Shown here piece by piece: positions 12,407-20,038 of a stretch of 64,000 nt of DNA. The translations under genes and the position numbers were made by a program. The notes below the pieces were generated by a model. That model was not told the origin of the DNA. It saw nothing but the letters and a program-made list of their open reading frames with translations, and ran no database searches. Each line of letters begins with the position of its first letter. Within the stretch, counting starts at the first letter, position 1. The stretch is from Spisula solida (lineage: Eukaryota > Mollusca > Bivalvia > Venerida > Mactridae), in NCBI GenBank assembly GCA_947247005.1, contig OX365949.1, forward strand, positions 4,908,001 to 4,972,000, given 5' to 3'.

Positions 12407-12759
12407 AAGGAACTAGGGGCAACGTTCAGTCACACAACTAGGGGAAATAAGGGCACACTCACCGCTCAGTTGTTACAATAATCCACTCTTGCGAATAACA
12501 CACACTTTGTTGTCTCTCGTCAAGATGGCGACCCTCTCGTTCCTCTCCGCAATCCCAGCATCCTTCAGAATCCCCTTTCAGCCAAACAGCGGTCCCTATT
12601 TTCCCGGGCGATCCACTCGGTCGGTTGCAGACCTCCATCTTTCCTCAGCAACCAATCGTATTCCCGTCATAGCGCGGGAGACACGGTTGGGTGAAGCGCC
12701 CTGCACCGCGGGTCCATTTCTCGTGGTATGCGGTCCTTTAGGAACCGCCGATCACTACA
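12407..12759 (-). repeat. 3' LTR (left end)
   Basis: 353 bp and the same length as the right LTR. By eye it differs at 12483 (c against t) and 12586 (a against t). The second change alters an inverted CCAAT-type box. In sense the LTR begins TGTAGTGATC and ends AGTTCCTT, so it has the usual TG start but not a CA end. A YY1-like word (aagatggcg on the plus strand) lies near 12523. Confidence 0.95.
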
Positions 12760-12767
12760 CTCCTCCC
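12760..12767 (-). promoter_or_regulatory. Polypurine tract
   Basis: In sense GGGAGGAG directly abuts the TG of the 3' LTR. This is the expected position and composition for the plus-strand primer of an LTR element. Confidence 0.85.
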
Positions 12768-12970
12768 GATCCTATAAAGGAGTGCGCACTGTCTGGACGA
12801 TGCTGGGATCCTTGCCATCTGATTGTTTCCTGGATTCCTTAACCAGTACTTGGTACTTGGCAGCGAAACAGGTTTAGGTCTCGAGCCACCTGCCTACCCG
12901 ACTGAGCCGCACCGTCTCAGCCGGGGGCCGGCACCCACGGTTACGGTGGGACCAACACGCCCTCAGCCTC

Positions 12971-15223
12971 TTACACCACCTCTGGGCCCAACTTCTGGAT
13001 GTAGAGACGGTCCGTGTTCTGGGCGGCTCTACGGAGAAGTTGTGTCCATGACTCCTGCCGGTAATCTGCAACATCAGCGGCGACGCACCCAAGATGAGCG
13101 GGCGTGGTGCGGCGGGCTCTCGATCTGGGAGACGCGAAGTACGGTGCGTCTGTCTCCAGGAGAAGGCGCTCTACTGGCATCCATTGCAAGCAGTCGATTT
13201 TTGAACGGTGCTCTGGTCCCCTGTACCGGGCCACGATAGCGGTGTACCCAAAGTATGTATTAGGGAACTCAGCTATCCACCTCTCAGCCATCTGGCGGCT
13301 CCCGGTGAAACAATGGCAGTGAATCAGCTGGTCCTTGTGGACTGCTGCATGGCCCTTAAGGAGGTGCATGAGCGACATCCAGGCCTCGTCCTCTCCGATG
13401 TCAGTGCTCCGGCAATGGAGGACAAGAACAAGGTCTGGCCGCCTCAGACAGTCCAGCACCTGCTCCAGCCTCTCCATCTGGGAGCACCAGGTATCCATGG
13501 GCTCGTTCCTCTCTAGCCCAACTTCGCCCAAAGCCACCACCTCCGGCCTACTGATAAGAGTCTGGAAGGCTTCCCAGTCCCCTTCCCTTCCAGTCGGATT
13601 CCTGGGGTGCCACCCGATTGCGGGGTACACACCCTGGGCTCTCCAGGCAACCAGTTCCTCGGCAGACGGGTAGGTGGCGGGGTCGCAGAAGACGCCCACC
13701 ATCCTGGGGATTCCTATCCTGTACTTGGTCGGTACCGGCCACAGCTTCAAGACTTCTTCAACGGATGAGGTGGAGATGCCTCCCTTGGACATTGTTCGGT
13801 CCAGGTGACAGTGGCTGTCGAAACCCTCCTCACGTTTCGGTAACATCTCCTTCTCTGCATCCGACAACTCGAAGAGGCGTCGGAACTTCTCTTGCTCCTC
13901 CTGGGTGAGGAAGGAAACAAGAGAAAGCACGCTCCTCCACGAGATGAGGGATGCAACTCCTCCGGCTGACTGTTCCCTTGCATCTAAGTCTGCAGCCCTA
14001 GCAAATTCCGCCATTCCGATCTGATCCGACTCCGACAGTGGCTCCTCTGCTCCCCCAACCATCTCCAACAGCACATGGAGGGACTGATGCTGTCCCACCA
14101 GCACACGCTGGAGATAGGTGAGGGCGGTCCGTCTTCTTACCGCCACCTCATGTCCACCAAGGTTAGGGTGGAACAAGAGGGGTACGTGGTCCCCGAAGGC
14201 GTGTTCCTCACTTAACTCCTCCCTACATCCACCAACGAGGCACCGTTTAGTAGAGGTTGCAGGCTTGGACCTTTTTTCGGGCTGGCTTTGGCTACTGCCT
14301 GTTGTCCCCGTCGGGCTGCGTTTTCTTAGGCCGCTTGCGGATTGCTGCCTCACCAACCGGGAATAAGACTCATGGCGCGGCTCGTGGCGAGAACTTTCCC
14401 TCTCCTGGCGCTGTCCCTGGGAGGTCTCATCCCGGTGTGCCCTATGACTGGACTGCCTGGATCGATGGCGACGTCTACGCCTCTCTCTTCCTCGATACTC
14501 AGGTTGAGGAGTAGAGGTGGGAGTCGGCGCAGCTGAAGCCAGATCCAGTAACCTGCGGTCCATGGTAGTCTTGGGTCTGGCTGCTACGGGCATCAAAGGT
14601 TTCGTCGGGCTTGCTGGCGAGGTGGAAGCCTGTTCCATCGGAATATGGCCGGATTGGTGCCGTTTCCAAGAGGGGCTGGCAAGCAGGGCCTCCTCCTCAT
14701 ACTCCTCCAGCTCCGCCTCCTCATCCAGGGAGCAAACCACCAGGAGCTCATCCCCCAGGTCCTCGTCAGTTCCCCCTCCTTCTGCTCCTGCTGGTACCAT
14801 GACCTCAACTGTCACTACCGCCTGTGGCTCTTCTTCCTTCCCGGTCTCCTCCTGGGCGTTCTCCGTCCTCCTCTCCAGGTTGGGGTTGGTTTGGAGGCGG
14901 ATGTCACGGCTGGGGCCCTGCACGTCTTCAGCCCATGTGACGGTACGCTTCGGTTGAGGAAGCACCGCCACATGTGCACACAGCCAATCCCTATTCTGGA
15001 AGTTGATCTCCAGCAGTTTCTTCGCCAGGGTCTTCAGCCAGGCTTTCTTGCTGCGGCGGCGTCCCACGGCGACTTGTTTGAGCAGGGCGGCTTCAGCCTG
15101 TTCTCTCAACTCCGGTGGGCACAACCCCACAAACTCCACCAGCCGGTCTGATGCCATAGTTTGCCCCCGATTGGCCATGTCCCTAATCTCCTTGAGGTGC
15201 CTCTCATGGTTTGAGTTGTCCAT
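12971..15223 (-). CDS. TatD-family (TATDN2-like) metal-dependent nuclease, third ORF of the retrotransposon
   Basis: The predicted protein is 750 aa from the ATG at 15223, chosen for its ACCATGG context. The frame is open a further 29 codons upstream. Numbering from the upstream frame start at 15310: an alpha-helical basic domain at 52-117; acidic segments around 154-208; an Arg/Ser-rich low-complexity tract at 273-345, a likely nuclear or nucleic-acid-binding tail; a possible zinc finger C357-x4-C362-x7-H370-x4-H375; and a TatD barrel at 497-772. Metal ligands typical of TatD nucleases are all present: H500-x-H502 (SHCHLD), E596 (GEVGLE), H632 (LHCR), H666 (HCFTG) and D721 (ETDAPY). The FPNTYFGYTA region resembles animal TATDN2. 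TatD enzymes are metal-dependent hydrolases of nucleic-acid phosphodiesters, and TATDN2 has been linked to RNA-DNA hybrids; the role here is inferred. It lies between integrase and the 3' LTR, the env position, but has no signal peptide or membrane helix. Confidence 0.93.
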   Translation of the reverse strand: MDNSNHERHLKEIRDMANRGQTMASDRLVEFVGLCPPELREQAEAALLKQVAVGRRRSKKAWLKTLAKKLLEINFQNRDWLCAHVAVLPQPKRTVTWAEDVQGPSRDIRLQTNPNLERRTENAQEETGKEEEPQAVVTVEVMVPAGAEGGGTDEDLGDELLVVCSLDEEAELEEYEEEALLASPSWKRHQSGHIPMEQASTSPASPTKPLMPVAARPKTTMDRRLLDLASAAPTPTSTPQPEYRGRERRRRRHRSRQSSHRAHRDETSQGQRQERESSRHEPRHESYSRLVRQQSASGLRKRSPTGTTGSSQSQPEKRSKPATSTKRCLVGGCREELSEEHAFGDHVPLLFHPNLGGHEVAVRRRTALTYLQRVLVGQHQSLHVLLEMVGGAEEPLSESDQIGMAEFARAADLDAREQSAGGVASLISWRSVLSLVSFLTQEEQEKFRRLFELSDAEKEMLPKREEGFDSHCHLDRTMSKGGISTSSVEEVLKLWPVPTKYRIGIPRMVGVFCDPATYPSAEELVAWRAQGVYPAIGWHPRNPTGREGDWEAFQTLISRPEVVALGEVGLERNEPMDTWCSQMERLEQVLDCLRRPDLVLVLHCRSTDIGEDEAWMSLMHLLKGHAAVHKDQLIHCHCFTGSRQMAERWIAEFPNTYFGYTAIVARYRGPEHRSKIDCLQWMPVERLLLETDAPYFASPRSRARRTTPAHLGCVAADVADYRQESWTQLLRRAAQNTDRLYIQKLGPEVV

Positions 15224-15229
15224 GGTTAA

Positions 15230-15239
15230 CTGAAAAATA
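15230..15239 (-). promoter_or_regulatory. Candidate 3' splice site just upstream of the TatD ORF
   Basis: In sense TATTTTTCAG ends six bases before the ACCATGG start. A pyrimidine run plus AG so close to a strong start suggests a spliced subgenomic mRNA. A possible donor (GGTGAGT in sense) lies in the 5' LTR at 21518-21524. Inference only. Confidence 0.4.
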
Positions 15240-15266
15240 CCAAACATGACATCTATGGCACACCCA

Positions 15267-15356
15267 TTACCTGTCCTTACAGTCATCACACTGATAAGTG
15301 TCAATGTCAAGGGCGTCTGTTGGGGTCACGTCAACGCAAGACCCATGAAAACATTA
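15267..15356 (-). pseudogene. Severed second half of the integrase PHD finger
   Basis: After the in-frame TAA at 15354-15356 the same frame runs 28 codons to a TAA at 15267. It contains the remaining PHD-type ligands, H-x2-C followed by C-x2-C, at proper spacing relative to the C-x-C and C-x2-C before the stop. The aromatic position just before the His pair is occupied by a Cys codon rather than the usual Trp. One nonsense change thus splits a C4HC3 finger. Confidence 0.8.
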
Positions 15357-18300
15357 CTCACACTGATCGCACTGAATCATAAACCTCCCCTGCCATCTCT
15401 GCCTACAGAAACAGTACACACGTTCGTCCCCCTTAGCAGGTTTGGTGCAACCAGGATTCGATTTCCAGTGTTTGATCCAGTGAGGCAGGTTTCTGTCTCT
15501 ACATGGCTTAATACGGTCATGATTGGCCACAAACACTGCATTCCTTACCTTCACACGGAACAGGAACGATGACAGTTTGGTCACAATGACCCCTGGACCC
15601 CTCCAGGGCGGGCACAACTTGCGACACTTACCCTTAAGCACCGCAGTATCCAGAATATATACTGGATCGCCCACCTCAAAGTTCCTCTCCATCAACCTGA
15701 GATCATAGTCACGCTTCATGCGCTTGCTGGTGGCTTTCAGCGTTTCTCGTGCCACCTCGTGGGCCCGCTGAATCTTGCTCACCAATTCGCCCACATACTC
15801 TTCCGGACTTTCATTTCTAACCTGACCCTGAGGGAACATCATGTTTGCAGGGATATTCACCTCACGGCCCAGCATCATCATATTGGCCGTATGACCCGTC
15901 ATCCGGTTCACCGATGACCTCATTGCCCCGGCTATCTGAGGCAAGTACTGATCCCATTTTGCTTGGGATTTTCCTATGAAGCACATAACAGCGTCCATCA
16001 GGGTACGGTTATACCGCTCGACCTGTCCGTTACTGGATGGTCTGTACGGTGTGGTCCTGGCCTTATGAATCTCCAAGGCCCGGCACAGTTCCGCAAATAG
16101 ATTTGATTCAAAATTGCGGCCCTGGTCCGAGAATACTTGGAAAGGCATACCAAAGCGAGAGAAGAAATGATTAACTGCCGCTCTAGCAGTCTCCTCCGCA
16201 GTCTGATTAGGCAAAGGTACACACTCCACCCACTTTGTGAACTGATCGACCATCATTAGGATATGTTCATTACCACTTGCAGTTTGAGGCAAGGGACCTA
16301 AGAAGTCTATGTGCACCCTTTCCATTGGGGCTCCCGCCTGGTAGTCGGACATCGGGACTTTACCGTGTCTGTCCGATTTCTTGTTCTGATTGCATAATGC
16401 GCAACCGGACACATACCTTGCCACGTCTTGGCCTAGACCATACCACCTATACTTCTCTTTTACCCGTTCCTTGGTCCTAGCCACACCCTGATGTCCCGAC
16501 GACGGAAGATCATGGTTCAAGCCAATCGCTACCTCCGTCAAGCTTTTTGGTAGCATCAACCTCTGGTCATCAGACGCGCTGTCGTGCACATACAACACCC
16601 CGTCTAACAACATAAACTCTTCCCTATTCAGCCAGTACGACTTCGCAGCCGGGCTGGCTCTGAACAACATTGATGCATCCGGCTCTGACACATCCTTAAG
16701 CCACTCAATCATAAAACCTAGGTCAGCATCCTCCGACTGAGCCCGGCAAAGCTCGCCCACAGTGAAACCCCAACTACTTAGTTGTTGTGGTCCCCTATTG
16801 GCGGCCTTCCCAGCTCCCTCCCTGGATGCCGCCGTGCTTGATTTACCCTCAACCTTCTGGCTCTCAACAGATTTACCCTCAACCTTCTGGCTCTCAACAG
16901 ATTTACCCTCAACCTTCTGGCTCTCAACAGATTTACCCTCAACCTTCTGGCTCTCAACAGCCTTCCCTGGGGCGCACTCCCTCTTGGGAGTGTCCCCCGA
17001 AGTACCAACCAGATCATCTTTGGTCGCACCATCAGCAGCAGAGCCACTGCTAGTGCTTACTGAATTCTGGGCCCTAGCCCCCCGTCGTGTGGTTACCAGG
17101 TTTACACTAACCACCTCCGGCACACACGACATTGGTTCCTCAGTATCCCACGGGATACCCTCAACCACAGACTGCATGACCCTGATGTCGCTAGGGTCCA
17201 CACTAGTTAGCGCCGGGGTCTCGTCAGACCCCCCACCAACCATATACTCCAGGCAACTACCCAGGATCTCGGATTCTGAGTAATCCTCACTCCCCTCCGT
17301 TTGAACTGGCTTGCCACCGTTACAGGCCTGGCCAGACGAGATTTCACTTTCGCACCCGTAGACTGCGGCACCCTTGCCCGCCATACCATCGTGGCTCCCC
17401 AAACCATGACAGCCGCTGAAGTGGCCAACCACAGCGGAAACAGTCACTACTGGCCTGGTAACCAATGGCACTGCATTGTCTACTTCCTCCAGGAAGGAGG
17501 CCCATTTCTCATGGGCTCTAACACAATAAGTGCACCCACCACAAGGCAAGTTTTCAGGCCGCACCCCAGCACTGAAGGCATCACATGCCCCGTCGATTGC
17601 CGGCAATCGACTAAGGGCATCCGCGTTGCAGTGTTCTCGACCTGCACGGTGCTTCAACACCATGTTATACTGAGACAGCTCCTCCAGCCATCTCGCCAAC
17701 TGCCCTTGCGGCTCATGAAATCTCATCAACCATCTCAAGCTCGAGTGGTCAGTTCGCACAGAGAAATGTTTGCCCAGAAGGTAGTGTCTGAATTGACGGG
17801 TAAACCGTACTACTGCTAGCAACTCCTTTCTGGTGGTACAATACCTACGCTGTTCTTTGGTAAGGGCATAGCTGCCATAGGCTATGACCTTCTCTTGGCC
17901 TTGCTGAATTTGAATCAACTCCGCCCCGATTGCCATATCGGAGGCGTCGGTATCCAAAATAAATTCATCACTGTTGTTTGGCAACCCTAGCACCGGTGGC
18001 GTGGTGAGAGCACTCTTCAATGCCTCAAACGCATAAGCCTGTTTCTCGGTCCATTCAAACTGCTTTTTACCAGTTACTGCATACAACGGGCATGCAACCT
18101 CCGAAAAGTTGCTCACAAACCCCCGATGGTAGTTCGCCAAACCCATGAACCTTTCAACATCCTTGGCATTACCCGGTGTAGGCCAATTCCGCACCACTTC
18201 GATGTCGGCTTCAGACATACGAAGCGTATCGCCAGAGACTTTACGTCCCAAAAACTCTACCTCTTTTTGGAACAGGGAGCATTTTTTGGGTTTCAGTTTT

Positions 18301-18764
18301 AATCCATACTGTCTGAAACGTTCCAAGACCTCCTGCAGATTCTGAAGGTGGCCCTGAAAAGTCGACCCAAGCACCAGTATGTCGTCCAGAAATGCAAGGA
18401 CAATGTTCCAGGACAGACCCCTAAGAACAAGGTTCATGACACGAGCATACGTTGCCGGAGCCCCACACAGACCGAAACCCATTCTCACATGCTCAAATAA
18501 GCCATATTTGGTGACATTTGCTGTTTTCTTACGATCCTCCTCTTTGATACCAACCTGCCAATAGGCAGAGTTCGCATCAAGTTTCGAGAACCATGTGCTA
18601 CCTGCAAGTGTATCAAGGCAGTCATCCACAAGTGGAAGTGGAAAAACGTCCTTTTTTGTCACCAAGTTAAGAGCACGATAGTCAATGCACCAACGGACCG
18701 ACCCACAGCGCTTCCTGATTAGTACGGGAGAAGATGCCCAATCCGAGTTTGATTCTTGAATCAC
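15354..18764 (-). CDS. pol: Pol, second part: reverse transcriptase, RNase H, integrase, start of PHD finger
   Basis: 1,136 codons in one frame. RT: LDANSAYWQ with D63, MGFGLCGAPATY, and the catalytic FLDD at 125-128. RNase H: D273 (DTDAS), E314 and D339 (RTDHSSL), then the ADALSRL end near 381-387. A C-x2-C-x2-C patch (CGGCTYC) sits at 408-414. About 300 residues of low-complexity linker follow, including four perfect 10-residue repeats at 602-641. Integrase: HHCC finger (H751, H758, C788, C791), D820, D880, E916 with 35 residues between the last two, and a GPY/F-like module near 1054. The end at 1118-1135 is C-x-C then C-x2-C, the first half of a PHD finger cut by TAA. The N-terminal palm start lies in the preceding frame because one G is missing at 18764-18767. 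The reading frame start is therefore a break, not an initiation codon. Confidence 0.93.
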   Translation of the reverse strand: MIQESNSDWASSPVLIRKRCGSVRWCIDYRALNLVTKKDVFPLPLVDDCLDTLAGSTWFSKLDANSAYWQVGIKEEDRKKTANVTKYGLFEHVRMGFGLCGAPATYARVMNLVLRGLSWNIVLAFLDDILVLGSTFQGHLQNLQEVLERFRQYGLKLKPKKCSLFQKEVEFLGRKVSGDTLRMSEADIEVVRNWPTPGNAKDVERFMGLANYHRGFVSNFSEVACPLYAVTGKKQFEWTEKQAYAFEALKSALTTPPVLGLPNNSDEFILDTDASDMAIGAELIQIQQGQEKVIAYGSYALTKEQRRYCTTRKELLAVVRFTRQFRHYLLGKHFSVRTDHSSLRWLMRFHEPQGQLARWLEELSQYNMVLKHRAGREHCNADALSRLPAIDGACDAFSAGVRPENLPCGGCTYCVRAHEKWASFLEEVDNAVPLVTRPVVTVSAVVGHFSGCHGLGSHDGMAGKGAAVYGCESEISSGQACNGGKPVQTEGSEDYSESEILGSCLEYMVGGGSDETPALTSVDPSDIRVMQSVVEGIPWDTEEPMSCVPEVVSVNLVTTRRGARAQNSVSTSSGSAADGATKDDLVGTSGDTPKRECAPGKAVESQKVEGKSVESQKVEGKSVESQKVEGKSVESQKVEGKSSTAASREGAGKAANRGPQQLSSWGFTVGELCRAQSEDADLGFMIEWLKDVSEPDASMLFRASPAAKSYWLNREEFMLLDGVLYVHDSASDDQRLMLPKSLTEVAIGLNHDLPSSGHQGVARTKERVKEKYRWYGLGQDVARYVSGCALCNQNKKSDRHGKVPMSDYQAGAPMERVHIDFLGPLPQTASGNEHILMMVDQFTKWVECVPLPNQTAEETARAAVNHFFSRFGMPFQVFSDQGRNFESNLFAELCRALEIHKARTTPYRPSSNGQVERYNRTLMDAVMCFIGKSQAKWDQYLPQIAGAMRSSVNRMTGHTANMMMLGREVNIPANMMFPQGQVRNESPEEYVGELVSKIQRAHEVARETLKATSKRMKRDYDLRLMERNFEVGDPVYILDTAVLKGKCRKLCPPWRGPGVIVTKLSSFLFRVKVRNAVFVANHDRIKPCRDRNLPHWIKHWKSNPGCTKPAKGDERVYCFCRQRWQGRFMIQCDQCE
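16841..16960 (-). repeat. Four perfect 30-bp tandem repeats inside pol
   Basis: Units at 16841-16870, 16871-16900, 16901-16930 and 16931-16960 are identical. Each adds ten residues (Lys/Ser/Val/Glu/Gln-rich, core VESQKVEGKS) to the linker between RNase H and integrase. Perfect identity suggests recent expansion, and the frame is kept because 30 is a multiple of three. Confidence 0.95.
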
Positions 18765-20038
18765 CCCGCCTTAAGCATCTTTTCTAAATGTCCCTCTTCC
18801 TCACCTGCGAAACAAACTGGTGTTCTGCGCAGTCTCTGTTTCACAGGTCTGGCGTCGCCCGTGTCAATCGTGTGTTCCACGGCATCGAAACTTCCAAGGT
18901 CGAACTCACTGGTGGCGAACACGTCCTGATATTTTATCAAGACCTGTTGCAATCGTCTACGTTCTTCCTCATTTAAGTCTCTGCTTGATTCCTCGAACAA
19001 AGGCATTAAGTGATCTGGCACTGCAGATTCGGCAGAACCATCCTCTGATACCGACTCACCCACACGACACACCTCTACTTCCGGTAAGGACTCGGCATCC
19101 AAGGTTTTCTCAATACAATAAGCCTTACCTAACTCGGCACCTTTCTTAATTAGCCTATACTTATCGCTTGGGTTTAGCAAGCACATCACGGGGTCAGAAC
19201 CCCCCTCCCTTAAGACCCTAGGAGCCAACAATTTAAGATTATCTGCGGGTTCTATCATGTAATTAGACAACTTGGCCCCCATGTCGCATTTAACCTTTAC
19301 CACCGAATGAGGGGGCACCACCTGGCGTCGTGCCATGGTGACTCTTGCAACTCTTGTAGGACCCCCCTCAGAACCCTCGTCTAACACTATCCTCATTCCA
19401 TCAAGATGAATCACCCCCCTGCCTAAATCAATTACAGCCTCACCCCGACGCAATATGTCCACCCCTAGCAGCATGTCATGTTCTATTGGGGCCACGAATA
19501 AGTTCTCATTATACCACCTATGTCCCAACTTTACCTTGAACGGACCTGCTACAAAGCCAGACATAGCCATGTCCCTGCCGGCCGCCATTAGTTTAACCTC
19601 CCGAATTTTTTGCGGTTGCTTTCCCAGTGACTGAAATACCTTGTCTGAAATAATGGTGACCTGAGCGGCTGTATCTACAACCGCCTGAAGTGACCTATCC
19701 CCAATCTGGACCCTCATAGAAAATTCAGACTTGGATCTTATTTGGCAAACAAGTACATCATCAACTGTTTCGGTTGACTCCTTAGGTAATTCCCTATCAA
19801 GATCAGCAGGTTTAGGCGATCTGACCTCTGTACCTTGTGGACCCGTACAAGCCGGGTGACCGCTGTCAACCGGATGGCTCGTGTCCACTGTTACCAGGTG
19901 ATGTTGTTTGGAGTCGCCTGTATTAGGATATAATTCAGTTTGAGATGCCAAGGTTACTTGGTCCACCTCACAACCAATGGGGCCTTTTGTTACATGGGTC
20001 GGAGTTCGGCCTTCCTTACCGACCCTTGCTAGTTTAAA
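18761..20038 (-). CDS. pro: Pol, first part: aspartic protease and N-terminal edge of RT, entered by -1 frameshift
   Basis: The frame is open from the slippery site at 20032-20038 to a TGA at 18761-18763. The GTG near 19966 is not needed as a start. A retropepsin core carries the active-site triad as D-T-A ([12 protein letters not shown]) in place of the commoner DTG or DSG, with a MLLGVDIL flap-end motif about 67 residues on. It acts as a homodimer to process Gag-Pol. After a spacer, an [17 protein letters not shown] segment and an RLRRTP motif begin the RT domain. The frame then dies at a G4 run where the RT continues in the next frame. Protease itself looks complete. Confidence 0.88.
   Translation of the reverse strand, partial: FKLARVGKEGRTPTHVTKGPIGCEVDQVTLASQTELYPNTGDSKQHHLVTVDTSHPVDSGHPACTGPQGTEVRSPKPADLDRELPKESTETVDDVLVCQIRSKSEFSMRVQIGDRSLQAVVDTAAQVTIISDKVFQSLGKQPQKIREVKLMAAGRDMAMSGFVAGPFKVKLGHRWYNENLFVAPIEHDMLLGVDILRRGEAVIDLGRGVIHLDGMRIVLDEGSEGGPTRVARVTMARRQVVPPHSVVKVKCDMGAKLSNYMIEPADNLKLLAPRVLREGGSDPVMCLLNPSDKYRLIKKGAELGKAYCIEKTLDAESLPEVEVCRVGESVSEDGSAESAVPDHLMPLFEESSRDLNEEERRRLQQVLIKYQDVFATSEFDLGSFDAVEHTIDTGDARPVKQRLRRTPVCFAGEEEGHLEKMLKAG
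19996..20038 (-). promoter_or_regulatory. Programmed -1 ribosomal frameshift signal between gag and pro
   Basis: In the gag frame the codons are TCT TTA AAC TAG, so the heptamer T TTA AAC (plus strand 20032-20038) immediately precedes the gag stop at 20029-20031. A -1 slip enters exactly the protease frame. After a 6-nt spacer a perfect 7-bp stem follows: GGGTCGG (20025-20019) with CCGACCC (20002-19996). Spacer length and stem position fit known -1 signals. A pseudoknot with the GGCC in the loop is possible but not shown. Confidence 0.9.

Noticed and set aside
12489..15151. Many plus-strand ORFs across the element's 3' part
   Set aside because: They lie opposite the TatD ORF or in the LTR, lack domains, and arise from GC-rich sequence on the non-coding strand.
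12971..15223. Third ORF as an envelope glycoprotein
   Set aside because: No signal peptide, membrane helix or glycoprotein-like cysteine pattern. TatD metal-ligand motifs are clear.
15354..15356. TAA in the PHD finger as programmed readthrough
   Set aside because: It falls between zinc ligands of one finger, where termination would leave a half domain. The context is not a known readthrough signal.
16762..17283. Plus-strand ORF of 173 codons with a repeated motif
   Set aside because: Its repeats are the antisense of the 30-bp pol repeats. The minus strand holds the recognisable polymerase.
18761..18767. A second programmed frameshift in RT
   Set aside because: No slippery heptamer or downstream stem, and the site is inside the RT fold. 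A lesion or base-call error is simpler.
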